In this document: positions 1 through 10,300 of the stretch, piece by piece
Position numbering within the stretch: position 1 is the first letter of the stretch
Layout: every line of letters starts with the position of its first letter
Origin: an uncultured Clostridia bacterium
GTDB lineage: Bacteria > Bacillota > Clostridia > TANB77 > CAG-508
Assembly: GCA_944388935.1 (NCBI GenBank)
Contig: CALXKK010000001.1
Location: 126,344 to 190,343 of the forward strand
DNA length: 64,000 bases
Direction of reading: 5' to 3'
Program-made: the position numbers and the translations under genes
The notes under the pieces: model-generated
What the model was told of the DNA's origin: nothing
Seen by the model: the letters and a program-made list of their open reading frames with translations, nothing else
Database searches by the model: none

Positions 1-538
1 TTGTTATTCCAGAACCTACCACATCTAATAATTTATTACTTTTTAAATTTCTTATTTCATAATACCCGTCTTTGTCCATCTTTATCCTAAACTTTTGTTG
101 ACTTACTTGTATATAATCCCATATATTAACATTTGCACCATTTTCTGTTTTGCCAGCATCTATTCCTACTGCTCTATTACCTGGCAATACACTTCTAATT
201 GTATATATACCTTCCTCTAATTTTATGTCTCCAGCTTCAATACTATTTTTTAATAACTCATCATTTTGCGTAATATCCGTTTTTTCTGAATTAGATTGTT
301 CTATTTCATTCTTTTTATTATTATTTTCCAAATTTATTTCTTCATTTGTATTCTCTTCTGTTTCATCAACTATGTTTTCGTTTTCCTCTATAACTATATT
401 TTCTTCTATAAAATTATTCTCTTCTGACTTGTTATTATCTACATTTTCATCTTCGTTTTTCGTTATCACATTAGCATAACTAATCTGTGCCAAAAATAAT
501 CCTAATAATATTAAAAGTAAGCATATTATTTTTTTCAT
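1..538 (-). CDS. Secreted ricin-type lectin protein, N-terminal part only
   Basis: This gene enters from the left edge, so only the first 179 codons are visible. It starts with a signal peptide of about 22 residues (MKKIICLLLILLGLFLAQ, ending near SYA). A stretch rich in Asn, Glu and Asp follows to about residue 80. Then comes the start of a ricin B beta-trefoil, with RAVGIDAGKTENGANVNIWD, a QQKF motif and LLDVVGSG. The layout and wording match the N-termini of the three complete lectin-hydrolases nearby, so a catalytic C-terminal domain probably lies outside the window. AGGAG sits 8 bases before the ATG. The enzyme activity cannot be named from what is visible. The protein is expected to be exported and to act at the cell wall. 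Confidence 0.88.
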   Translation of the reverse strand, partial: MKKIICLLLILLGLFLAQISYANVITKNEDENVDNNKSEENNFIEENIVIEENENIVDETEENTNEEINLENNNKKNEIEQSNSEKTDITQNDELLKNSIEAGDIKLEEGIYTIRSVLPGNRAVGIDAGKTENGANVNIWDYIQVSQQKFRIKMDKDGYYEIRNLKSNKLLDVVGSGIT

Positions 539-639
539 AAAATTTCTCCTTCACTGAAAAATAAATTTAACCAATAACAAGTCAGGTATTTTATTATATA
601 TTTTCCCTAAATTTACAAAATATATTAGCTTTTTTTGCA

Positions 640-666
640 ACAAAAAAAGCTGTATAAAACAGCTTC
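640..666 (-). terminator. Intrinsic terminator after the GtrB-like gene
   Basis: On the minus strand AAGCTG (660-665) pairs with CAGCTT (647-652) around a 7-base loop, and a run of seven T follows directly. It lies a few bases past the stop of the 673-1617 gene and would end the transcript before the partial lectin gene. Confidence 0.8.
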
Positions 667-672
667 TTAAAT

Positions 673-1617
673 TTATTCATTTTCTTCTCTTTTTCCATTA
701 TATTCATTTACTAAATACAAAGGTCTATTTTTAGTTTCATTAAATATTCTTCCTAAATATTCTCCTATAATTCCAAATAATAATATTTGAATTCCTGAGA
801 AGAATAATATTAATAAAATTATTGCTTGATATGCATCAATTTTATGTGTTACTAAAATCATCTTGCAAATTACATATATAAAATATATAAATAAAGCTAA
901 AAATGTAGGTATTGCTAAATATGTAGAAATTCTTAAAGGTGATGTTGTAAAAGATGTAATTCCGTCTATTGCTAAATCTATTAATTTTTTATAATTCCAT
1001 TTTGTTTTTCCTGCTACTCTAGGGTCCCTATCATATAAAACTTCCTTTTTATTATATCCAATCCAGCTAAACATACTCTTAGAACATCTTTGAGTTTCTC
1101 TCATTTTTCTAAGTGCATTTACACATCTTTTATCTAATAATCTAAAATCTCCTGTATCTTTTTGTATTGGCACATTTGTTAATGATTGTAAAACTTTATA
1201 ATACATTTTGGATGTAAATTTTTTTAACCATGTTTCACCTGCTCTTGATTTTCTTTTAGCATAAACATCATCATATCCTTCTTCCCAATACTTAACAAGT
1301 TCAGGAATTAACTCAGGAGGATCTTGAAGATCTGCATCCATAAAAATTACACAATCTCCTGTCGCATAATCTAATCCCGCTATCATTGCAATTTCTTTTC
1401 CAAAATTTCTTGAAAAATCAACATAACAAATTCTATTATCTTTCTCCCTATATTCTTTTATTAATTGTATCGTTTTATCTTTACTGCCATCATTAACAAA
1501 TAATATTTCAAATTCATAATTTTGCATACTAGACATTAATTTTTCTAGTCTATCATAAAGCATTGGTAAAGATTCTTCTTCATTATATGCTGGTATTATT
1601 ATACTAATTTTTTTCAT
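673..1617 (-). CDS. GtrB-like polyprenyl-phosphate glycosyltransferase (GT2)
   Basis: This 314-residue protein has a GT-A fold of the DPM1/GtrB type. The N-terminus reads KISIIIPAYNEEESLP, and the catalytic DAD motif (DADLQDPPE) is at residues 94-96. Two hydrophobic helices, about 232-255 and 268-288, anchor the C-terminus. The family moves a hexose from a nucleotide sugar to undecaprenyl phosphate on the inner face of the membrane. The lipid-linked sugar is then flipped by a GtrA protein and used by a multi-pass transferase. A GtrA homologue (15357-15770) and a GtrII-like protein (5386-6855) are both in this locus, which supports that role. The sugar is not known. The gene is last in its cluster and is followed by a strong terminator. 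Confidence 0.9.
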   Translation of the reverse strand: MKKISIIIPAYNEEESLPMLYDRLEKLMSSMQNYEFEILFVNDGSKDKTIQLIKEYREKDNRICYVDFSRNFGKEIAMIAGLDYATGDCVIFMDADLQDPPELIPELVKYWEEGYDDVYAKRKSRAGETWLKKFTSKMYYKVLQSLTNVPIQKDTGDFRLLDKRCVNALRKMRETQRCSKSMFSWIGYNKKEVLYDRDPRVAGKTKWNYKKLIDLAIDGITSFTTSPLRISTYLAIPTFLALFIYFIYVICKMILVTHKIDAYQAIILLILFFSGIQILLFGIIGEYLGRIFNETKNRPLYLVNEYNGKREENE

Positions 1618-1649
1618 TTTATTATTTCCTCCTAAGATACTTACTAAAT

Positions 1650-2399
1650 TTAATAACTTGTAATAGTATCTAAAATTTCATTCTCACTTAATTTTCCCAT
1701 TTTATTTGATGTTACTTCCAAAATTATTTTATTATCTTTTTGAAATGGCTCTATTACTTGGTATGGATCCATATCTTCAAATGGATATTCAACTATTTTT
1801 CCAGAAATATAATCTCTTTGATATGCCAAACCTGTCATATTAATAATATACAATTTATCAGAATTTATCATATTAATTAATTTATTTAATAAATCACTAT
1901 TTTCAGAAACAGAATTAATTTGTAAATACCCTTCATTTGATATATTAAAATTATTTATATTATTACTTTTTAATAAATTTGAAAAAGCTTCTCTAGATTG
2001 TTCTGAAATCCAAATTCCATTATCGTTAGGTAATTTTCTAATTAAATCATTTATTTCAGTTTCTTCTGGTTTAGCATTTTTAATAATTGAAGCTAAATCC
2101 ACATCAAATTGAACATCTTGCTTTATTTGAAGATATCTTTTTCCGTTATTATCCTCTTCCACTTGATAGATATCAGTATTACCAGTTGCACTAATTGTAT
2201 TCTTTAAACTTTCTATTTCTTCTGGACTTTGTACTATAGTATTTTCATCAATTGTATTTGTCGTACCTAATACAATTCCATTAACTATATTATTAACAGA
2301 TTCATTATCTTTATTAGTAATTAATATTATTAATGCTACAAATAAAATTAGTACTATTATAACTAATCCAATTATAATACTATTCTTTTTTTTCATCAT
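1650..2399 (-). CDS. Membrane-anchored extracytoplasmic protein of unknown function
   Basis: I do not recognise this 249-residue protein. It has a short lysine-rich N-terminus, one strong transmembrane helix at about residues 9-27, and a mostly hydrophilic remainder predicted to face outward. The segment after the helix is rich in Asn, Thr and Ile. The C-terminal half mixes acidic and hydrophobic residues and shows no catalytic signature. AGGAG precedes a double ATG (MMKKK), so the start is uncertain by one codon. It lies between the lectin-amidase and the GtrB-like gene on the same strand, which suggests a surface role such as an accessory to wall decoration. That is inferred from position only. 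Confidence 0.75.
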   Translation of the reverse strand: MMKKKNSIIIGLVIIVLILFVALIILITNKDNESVNNIVNGIVLGTTNTIDENTIVQSPEEIESLKNTISATGNTDIYQVEEDNNGKRYLQIKQDVQFDVDLASIIKNAKPEETEINDLIRKLPNDNGIWISEQSREAFSNLLKSNNINNFNISNEGYLQINSVSENSDLLNKLINMINSDKLYIINMTGLAYQRDYISGKIVEYPFEDMDPYQVIEPFQKDNKIILEVTSNKMGKLSENEILDTITSY

Positions 2400-2482
2400 T
2401 TTCTCCTCTTAAAAAGAACATATAGTTCATTTTATATTTTTTCTCATATAATAACATCTTTATAACAATTATTCAACCCTTT

Positions 2483-5362
2483 TTATAATCCAAAATACTC
2501 TAAAATTGCTGAACTATCTGCATCTGCAATTCTTTGTAAATCATAATCTGAATCTAAAAATTGTGAATCTGAACTATTCATAAAACAATGTTCTACTAAG
2601 ATTGCAGGAACTCCAGTGTTTGTATTTAAATCTGGACCATAATCTAATGTATCACCTTTCATAGCACATCTAATATCTGCGTAATAATCTGCTTGTACTA
2701 CTTGTCCATCCATTAAATATTGATATCTAGGAATTGTATCGATATTACGTTTAGTTATACCACCAGAAATATTTTCTTTTATTCCTATAGATTCTAATTT
2801 GTCCTGTATTAAGTTAGCAAGTCTAGTCATATTACTATTATAATGATTAGTTCCTTCATAAAATGGTACATACATTTGACTTCCTGTAGCTGTATGTGAT
2901 CCTTCATCATTAATATGTAAACTAACATATAAGTCTGCATTGTTATTTCTTGCAATCATTGCTCTTGGAGCCAAATCCATATCATAATCCCCAGTACGTG
3001 TTAGTATAACATTTATGTCACTATATTTACTTAAATTAGCCTGTATCTTTTGTGCAATTTGCAATGTTACATTCTTTTCTACTATAGAACCATGTGCACA
3101 ACCAGTTGAACTCCCACCATGTCCTGGATTTAATACTATTGTTATTTTCGTCGTATGAATATCAAATAGTTGATTATCATTATAATCAGTTTTAGACAAT
3201 ATTAATTTAGAACCATTTTCTACATTGCCTTCTACTGTTACAGATAAAGCTGGATTTGTAAGTGATGATATAACTAGTCCGTTTTTTCCAGTATCTCTAA
3301 CTAACCATTTTTGTGAATCTAATCCTTGATAATCATATTGTACTACATCTGTACCTTCAGCAAAATTATTATCTTTTACGGTTAAACTTTTTCCAGAATG
3401 TTTTAAAGTTATTTTATAAAATCCATTTTCATATTCAAAATTCAATCTTTGAGCATCTAGATTAAAATTATCCCATATTTGTAGTCTGCCATTATTATCT
3501 GTATTACTTGCCGATGCCTCTACTACCATATTTTTGTTTAATTTTGGTAAAACTTTATATTCATCATTGGCTACTGTTTTTTCACTTTTATTTTCTATCT
3601 TTTCTAATTTAAACTCTTGCCCATTTCCTTCGCTTTTTTCATAAACTTGTATATTAGTTCCATTTTGAGTTCCCGAAGCATATGCATCCAAATATAAATT
3701 TTTCCTTTTGGATATTATGTTATAATTTCCAGAAGCACTTTCTCTTATTACCCATTTTTGATTATCATTTCCTCCATTGTTTGACCATTGGTCTACATTT
3801 GCTTCATTTGCACTGCCTGCTATATCTAATCTTTTTCCAGAATGTATTGGTATTATTTCATAATATCCATCTCCATCATAGACCAAATTAAATTGTTGTT
3901 GAGGAGTATTTAAATATTCCCATATATGTACATTTGCTCCATCGCTTGTTTTTCCGCCATCAACTGTTAAACTTTGGGTTGGTGCATTCGCTAACACTAT
4001 TTTATAGGTTCCATCTTCAACTGTTTTTTCGCCTACTATATTTTCTATTTCTATTTTTTGTAATTTGAATTCTTGACCTATTCCTCCACTTTTTTCATAT
4101 ACTTCTATATTTGTACCATCTGCTGTACCTGAACGATAAGCATCTAAATAAAGATTTTGTCTTTGAGAAATCAAATTATAATTTCCAGAAGCACTTTTTA
4201 CAATAGCCCATTTTTGATTTTCATTTCCTCCATTGTCACTCCACTGGTCTACATTTGCTTCATTTCCTCTTCCTGCAATGTCTATTCTTTTTCCAGAGTG
4301 TATTGGTATTATTGCATAATAACCATTTCCATCATATTTTAATTCAAATTGCTGTTGTGAAGTATTTGCGTATTTCCATATATGTACATTTGCTCCATCG
4401 CTTGTTTTTCCGCCATCAACTGTTAAACTTTGTGTTGGTGTATTAGCTAACACTATTTTATAGGTTCCATCTTCAACAGGTTGTTCATCACTTATAGTAC
4501 CTTTTTGTATTATCATAAACTTTTGATTATCACTTCCAGTTGCATCTGTAACACATAACAAGTCACAATTTGCACCCGTTCCATTTACTGTTAAATACAA
4601 TCCATTTAGTTTAGATATTATATTATAATATCCATCTTCAGTCTTTTCTATAATCCACTTTTGATTATCAAATCCACCGTTGTCTTTCCATTGGTCTACC
4701 CTTGTTCCACTAGTCATTCCTGAGCCTACTACATCTAATAATTTTCTAGACTTTTGATTTATTATCTCATAATATCCATCTTCATTATATTCAAATATAA
4801 ATTTTTGCTGTCTTGCATTTGCATTATCCCATAAATTTATAGATGCTCCATCCGAATTACTTCCACCATCTATTCCAACAGCTCTACCAGTTAATTTTGT
4901 TGTAATTTCATTTATAGTGTTATTTTGTATTATTCCATTACTAGTTAAATCAATCCCTTTGGCATATTGTTCCTCTATATTAGATTCAACTATTTCATTT
5001 TCATAAACACTTTGATTTGTATTAATGCTATTATCTTCGCTTTCAATTGTATTATCAATATTGTTATTATCTACTTCGTTTTCTATTACATTTTCATCAA
5101 CTTTATTTTCTATAATATTACTATCCTTATCATTACTCGTAATATCATTATTTAATTCATTACTAATTTCATTTTTTTCTTCATTTTGATTTTTATTTTT
5201 ATCTTCATCTGTCAAAACATCTTCAGTTTCAGCAGAATTTTCTACACTTTCATTTTTAATTTCTTTTATTTCATCTATTACTGCATAGCTCACATTAATA
5301 TGTGTAACAAATAAAAATATTATTATTAAAAATATGGTAAAAAATTTAATTGTCTTTTTCAT
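2483..5362 (-). CDS. N-acetylmuramoyl-L-alanine amidase with four ricin lectin domains
   Basis: This 959-residue secreted protein has a signal peptide (about 1-27), then a long Asn/Glu/Asp-rich linker to about residue 150. Four beta-trefoil lectin units follow, roughly at 150-290, 297-440, 450-590 and 600-735, with recurring QQF and QKW motifs. The C-terminal 215 residues form an Amidase_3 domain. NPGHGG carries the zinc ligand His748, IVEKN supplies Glu762, SLHIN supplies His816, and ILVEHCFMN carries the likely catalytic Glu. The family cuts the bond between MurNAc and L-Ala in peptidoglycan. The two middle lectin units share the phrase SLTVDGGKTSDGANVHIW and come from duplication. The lectin part probably tethers the enzyme to a wall glycan made by neighbouring genes. 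Confidence 0.94.
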   Translation of the reverse strand: MKKTIKFFTIFLIIIFLFVTHINVSYAVIDEIKEIKNESVENSAETEDVLTDEDKNKNQNEEKNEISNELNNDITSNDKDSNIIENKVDENVIENEVDNNNIDNTIESEDNSINTNQSVYENEIVESNIEEQYAKGIDLTSNGIIQNNTINEITTKLTGRAVGIDGGSNSDGASINLWDNANARQQKFIFEYNEDGYYEIINQKSRKLLDVVGSGMTSGTRVDQWKDNGGFDNQKWIIEKTEDGYYNIISKLNGLYLTVNGTGANCDLLCVTDATGSDNQKFMIIQKGTISDEQPVEDGTYKIVLANTPTQSLTVDGGKTSDGANVHIWKYANTSQQQFELKYDGNGYYAIIPIHSGKRIDIAGRGNEANVDQWSDNGGNENQKWAIVKSASGNYNLISQRQNLYLDAYRSGTADGTNIEVYEKSGGIGQEFKLQKIEIENIVGEKTVEDGTYKIVLANAPTQSLTVDGGKTSDGANVHIWEYLNTPQQQFNLVYDGDGYYEIIPIHSGKRLDIAGSANEANVDQWSNNGGNDNQKWVIRESASGNYNIISKRKNLYLDAYASGTQNGTNIQVYEKSEGNGQEFKLEKIENKSEKTVANDEYKVLPKLNKNMVVEASASNTDNNGRLQIWDNFNLDAQRLNFEYENGFYKITLKHSGKSLTVKDNNFAEGTDVVQYDYQGLDSQKWLVRDTGKNGLVISSLTNPALSVTVEGNVENGSKLILSKTDYNDNQLFDIHTTKITIVLNPGHGGSSTGCAHGSIVEKNVTLQIAQKIQANLSKYSDINVILTRTGDYDMDLAPRAMIARNNNADLYVSLHINDEGSHTATGSQMYVPFYEGTNHYNSNMTRLANLIQDKLESIGIKENISGGITKRNIDTIPRYQYLMDGQVVQADYYADIRCAMKGDTLDYGPDLNTNTGVPAILVEHCFMNSSDSQFLDSDYDLQRIADADSSAILEYFGL

Positions 5363-5385
5363 TAGAAGTTCCTCCTAGTTTTTAC

Positions 5386-6855
5386 CTATTTTGTACATAG
5401 GTGTAAAGTATCTCCTTCAAATATTAATTGATTTTCATTAAATTCATAATCTTCCCAGTTTTCTTCTTTAAACTTTTCTTCAATTTCTAAATCTTTATGT
5501 ACATGCTCTAATGGTCTATTTAGTGTCCTTTCCAAAATCCCTATTGAACTCCATTCAGTATAAAAAGCCCTTGTGTTAGCATCTCCTATATAACGAGTAT
5601 TTTCGTATTGAGTTTTGTCTGCATTTATATAAGTTGCAATTTTAGTAATTTTATTATTGGTTGAAGTTTCATAGTTTTCTATTAACTCAGCAATTTGATT
5701 TGCTAACTCCAAATCTTTTTTATTGGTATAATAATTATCTATAATAATATCTGAGAAATTATAATACAAGGAAACGGCTAAAACAATTTGCAATAATACA
5801 ACAATAATATTAGAAATCTTGTCCACTTTAACTTCTCTATACATAAATATTAATACTATTGGAATTAATGCACCAAAACAATATACATTTCTTGGAACAA
5901 TATACACATCTCCTGCTATTATTTGAGGAGCCATAGCTGATACAAGAACAGCTGCAATAATATAAATTAATCCCAAAATATTTAATATTATTTTACTAGC
6001 TTTTTCTTTATTTTTAATTAAACTTATTATAAATAATGCAATAATTATTATTAAAATTGTTAAATAAAAATATTTAGGAAGAATATCAAAAGTTGTTGTT
6101 AAAATATCTTGTGTTGTTTTAATAACATGAAGTAACTTTTCTTTAAGCCCAACTGAATTTTCTATTCTATCATTATTAAAAATAAATTTTACAATTAATA
6201 AATCTACAAATGCTGGTATAGCATATAGTAAGCAAACGATTATATTATTTTTTATAAACTCAATAATATTTTTAGAGTTTTTAATTATGTATATAACTCC
6301 AACTGCAACAAATAATCCTACAGTTCCCTGATAACAACAGTTTGCTAAAAACATTTCGATTAATATTGTAATCCAAGCTCGTTTATCGCCTTTTAAGGCA
6401 TTATCTAAATGTCCTATAGCTAAGACTGTTAGAAGAACTGAAAGCATCATTATTCCTTTTTCTATAAACATAAATAATTCTAATGTATCAAAATTTATTA
6501 TGACTAATACAGAAATTAAAACGGTTATAACCTCATTTTTTATATTTCTTTTTAAAATTTCATTTAATTTGTACATACTAAGCGTTGTAGTTATTATTGC
6601 TAATAGAAAAGAAACTATATACATAAAATCGACATTTATTTTGGAAAACACAAAAATAAAGGCAGCAGAAATTAACCTTCCTAATGTTGCTAATTGTTTT
6701 CCTGGTTTAGCCTCAAAATCATAACTATACGTATCAACAGTATAATTCTTTATAATAAATATCCCAAAAAATATTAATGTTATACTCAAGAAAATATATA
6801 ATCTTTTATCTTTAACTATTTCTTTAATTTTATTTATTACTTTGTCTTTTTTCAT
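5386..6855 (-). CDS. GtrII-like multi-pass membrane glucosyltransferase
   Basis: This 489-residue protein has about ten hydrophobic segments, a long extracytoplasmic loop after the first, and a soluble C-terminal tail of about 110 residues. The first loop contains DTYSYDFEAKPGKQLATLGR followed by LISA. This resembles the acidic and GR motifs of the Glucos_trans_II family, whose phage members add glucose to O-antigen from a bactoprenol carrier on the outer face of the membrane. GtrB-like and GtrA-like partners are encoded nearby. In a Gram-positive cell the acceptor would be a wall glycan or teichoic acid, which is inference. The gene sits 23 bases upstream of the lectin-amidase in the same transcription direction. 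Family assignment rests on topology and the loop motif. Confidence 0.75.
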   Translation of the reverse strand: MKKDKVINKIKEIVKDKRLYIFLSITLIFFGIFIIKNYTVDTYSYDFEAKPGKQLATLGRLISAAFIFVFSKINVDFMYIVSFLLAIITTTLSMYKLNEILKRNIKNEVITVLISVLVIINFDTLELFMFIEKGIMMLSVLLTVLAIGHLDNALKGDKRAWITILIEMFLANCCYQGTVGLFVAVGVIYIIKNSKNIIEFIKNNIIVCLLYAIPAFVDLLIVKFIFNNDRIENSVGLKEKLLHVIKTTQDILTTTFDILPKYFYLTILIIIIALFIISLIKNKEKASKIILNILGLIYIIAAVLVSAMAPQIIAGDVYIVPRNVYCFGALIPIVLIFMYREVKVDKISNIIVVLLQIVLAVSLYYNFSDIIIDNYYTNKKDLELANQIAELIENYETSTNNKITKIATYINADKTQYENTRYIGDANTRAFYTEWSSIGILERTLNRPLEHVHKDLEIEEKFKEENWEDYEFNENQLIFEGDTLHLCTK

Positions 6856-6875
6856 TTTTTCCCCTTTAACTATTT

Positions 6876-7217
6876 TTATTTATCTTTCTTCTTTTTTAAT
6901 TCTAAACCTACAAAAATTGCAACCAAAATTATAATAACAATTATTATTAATAAATATAAATATTTATTATCTTTATTTATTTGTTCTTTACTATTTTCTG
7001 AGCTTATTATATTTCCATTTGTATTTGCAGAAGTATTATTTACGCCTTGCTCATATTCTTTTTGAAGCTCAGCAGCTTCATTTTCTGTAAAGTCCGCCAT
7101 TCCATGATTATCTGGAGGCACAGGAATATCTACTAACCTTTCAGTAGCATAAACTCTTGAATATAAACTAGTTACCAATAAAATTAACATACTAAATATA
7201 AATAAAAATTTTTTCAT
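6876..7217 (-). CDS. Small secreted membrane-anchored protein, unknown function
   Basis: This 113-residue protein has an N-terminal signal segment (KKFLFIFSMLILLVTSLYS), a short outward-facing region of about 55 residues, and a C-terminal transmembrane helix (about 86-106) followed by a lysine-rich tail (ELKKKKDK). This is the topology of a small type I membrane protein. No LPxTG motif is present. A proline-rich stretch (DIPVPPDNHGMADF) follows the signal peptide. I do not recognise a family. The ATG lacks a normally placed Shine-Dalgarno sequence; the nearest AGGAG lies 43 bases upstream, beyond a hairpin, as described separately. It lies between the glucosaminidase gene and the GtrII-like gene. 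Confidence 0.7.
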   Translation of the reverse strand: MKKFLFIFSMLILLVTSLYSRVYATERLVDIPVPPDNHGMADFTENEAAELQKEYEQGVNNTSANTNGNIISSENSKEQINKDNKYLYLLIIIVIIILVAIFVGLELKKKKDK

Positions 7218-7225
7218 TATTATTC

Positions 7226-7265
7226 TTCGTATAATATAAGTATATTTTTTATACGAATTTCTCCT
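7226..7265 (-). promoter_or_regulatory. Shine-Dalgarno separated from its ATG by a hairpin
   Basis: On the minus strand AGGAG (7261-7265) is followed by a perfect 9-bp inverted repeat, TTCGTATAA (7249-7257) with TTATACGAA (7226-7234), and then the ATG at 7217. The linear gap from SD to ATG is 43 bases. If the 32-nt stem-loop folds, the effective gap is 11 bases. No other in-frame start lies near the SD. Confidence 0.5.
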
Positions 7266-7276
7266 TTCTAAAAGTA

Positions 7277-7318
7277 AAGAATGGTAAAATAATATTCTTT
7301 TATGAATTTACCATTCTT
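7277..7318 (-). terminator. Intrinsic terminator after the lectin-glucosaminidase gene
   Basis: AAGAATGGTAAA and its exact complement form a 12-bp stem with an 18-base loop, followed on the minus strand by TACTTTT. It lies 12 bases past the stop of the 7330-10917 gene. The T-tract is modest, so some readthrough into the next gene is possible. Confidence 0.65.
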
Positions 7319-7329
7319 CTTTTCATTGT

Positions 7330-10300
7330 TTAAATAACTTCTAAATAATCTGATGCTACAAATCCTATGTCACCATTATCAAATCTCACAATATCCCAAG
7401 AATGTTCTTCTGCATAGTATATTCCTTTTACAAGTCTTGTACCAGTTGCTCCATATTGTTCTCCTGCAATCTTAGTAGAATTCTTGCTAGGTTCTGCTCT
7501 TAAATTTATACCATTAGATGATGTTACTCTAACTCTTTCGCCACAAGTATTTATATCGCTAATATTTTCATTTAAATACTCTCTTGAACAATATCCTATT
7601 ATTCCATCTAAAGTTATTACTTTATCCCAACCATTATCTAATCTCGCTATTGAAAATAAGTTTGTTCCTTTATCTAGTCTTTTTATAACAGTATCATTAC
7701 CACCTTGTGTACTAGGTTCAGATCTTAAAGCTAAAGACATACTCTCTGTTGCTATTTGTACGCTTATAGGACCTATTTTTGAACTAACACTTGACCCAGT
7801 ATTTGAGCCAGTATTCGAACTAGAGTTACTAGGTTTTGGAGAGGCTTCACTAGGCATATTTTCAAACACTGGCACTATAAATTTAATAGTATTATCTAAT
7901 GCACCTGTACTTGCATAATATTCTTTTACTCTTCGTGCTTCTGTATATGCTGCAGATAAATTTTGCATATATTGGTGTGAATAAAATCCTCCTGGACTAG
8001 CTGGATTTACATCAAATTTGTTTAAGTACAAAGTATTTTGGTTAGCATCTATATAATTTTTCCTTAATATTCTTATTCCACCAGCTAATCCCTTTTGCAT
8101 TGTATCCCAACCTTCTTGCTTTGCTCTTGCAAGTGCTGTGTTAACTTCATCGCCTACTGATGCACTATAATTAAATGGGTTATAATATAACTTACCATCT
8201 CCACCATCCATATTAATCGTAGCTGAACCATTATTTCCTTGTTCTTGGATTAATCTAGAAAGTATAAAATATGGATTCGTATTTGTTTCTTGACATGCTG
8301 CCATTACATCTGAAGCATAACCTTCTAGAAAAGTTCCAGATACCATGGATGTAATTGATTCTAATGTTGCTCCACTATCTGAATAATTTGATAAATCTAA
8401 AAATTGAAATACGTCTGTATCATTTAAAAAGTTCCTTGGATCCATAAAATATGCAATTCCATCATATGATGCTAAAGCCCAATTTCCACTAACTATAGGA
8501 TTTGGTGCAATCCAATCACCTTTATAAACGCTTGTATCAACTAAATTAGCAGGTTGCCCATTAGAATCTCTATATTGATATTCTCCTTGAACAGCAGTAT
8601 TAAAATCTATTCCTGTATATAGTATTTCAAATTGCCAATTTGGATGTTGCTCAACTAATTTATCTATAGCTTCTGAAATTCCTGGATATTTACTTGTATC
8701 GATATTTACTCCTATACCAGTTTTCTTAAATACAAATTTTTGTTTATTATTGCTTTCATTATTATATAACTCAAGTATTGAGCCATTATCAATTGCTCCT
8801 AATATATCTATTGTTAGGTTGGTATTTTCAGATGGTAATATTCCAACACTTCCATCGCCATTGGCTCTTATAATCCATTTTTGACTAGACTCATTATTCC
8901 AATCATATTGTACTACTTCTGAGCCGCTTTCTATTTTTCCATCTTTCACTGTTAATGCTTTATCACAATGTGCTAAAGAGATTTTATAATAACCATCTAC
9001 ATATTCTAATTTTAATTTTTGGGCCTTCATATTTAAATTTTCCCAAATTTGTATTCGTCCATTATTATCTGTATTACTTGCAGATGCCTCTACTACTAAA
9101 TTTGTATTTGCTTTTGGAGAAATTTGATATGTTCCTTCTTCTATAGTCTTTTCACTCTTATTATCAATTTTTTCTAGTTTAAATTCTTGACCAGCTCCTC
9201 CACTTTTTTCATAAACCTCTATGTTTGTACCATTTGCTGAACTTGAGTAGCAAGCGTCTAAATATAATCCTAGCCTTTGTGAAATAATATGATAATTTCC
9301 AGAAGAATTTTTAACAAATTTCCATTTTTGATTATCATTTCCGCCATTATTTTCCCATTGATCTACATTTGAGCCACTTCCTGTTCCAGCTACATCTATT
9401 CTTTTTCCAGAATGAACAGGTATTATTTCATAATATCCTCCTCCTGCATCTACAATATTAAATTGTTGTTGAGGAGTATTTTTATATTCCCAAATATGTA
9501 CATTTGCTCCATTGTCTCTTTTTCCACCATCTACAGTTAAACTTTGAGTTGGTGCATTGGCTAATACAATTTTATATGTGCCTTCTTCCACTTGTACTTC
9601 TTGTTCATCTGGCTCTGTTGGAGTTGTAGGTTCTTCAGGTTCATCTATTTTTTCTAATTTAAATTCTTGTCCTTTCCCTCCACTTTGTTCATATACCTCT
9701 ATATTTGTACCATTTGCTGAACCTGACTGGTATGCATCTAAATATAATGAATCTCTTTTAGAAATGATATTATAATTTCCTTGTTTACTTTTTCTTATTA
9801 CCCATTTTTGATTATCATTTCCACCATTATCTTCCCATTGATCTACATTAGCTTCGTTTCCTGTACCTACTACATCTACTCTTTTACCAGAATGAACTGG
9901 TATGATTGCATAATATCCATTTCCATCATATTCTAATTTAAACTGTTGTTGTTTTGTGTTCGCATACTTCCAAATATGCACATTTGCACCATTTTCTGTT
10001 TTTCCACCATCAACTGTTAAACTTTGTGTTGGTGTATTAGCTAATACAATTTTATATGTTCCTTCTTCTACTGTTTTTTCTCCCTTTGGAGTCCCTTTTT
10101 CCACTATCTTAAATTTTTGATTGTCTCCTCCTGTACTGTCTGCAACACATAATAGATCACAATTTGCTCCATTTCCATTTACTGTTAAATACATTCCACT
10201 TAATTTTGAAATTATGTTATAATATCCATTTCCTGCATCCTGTATTATCCACTTTTGATTATCGCTTCCACCATTATCTTCCCATTGATCTACTAGTGTT

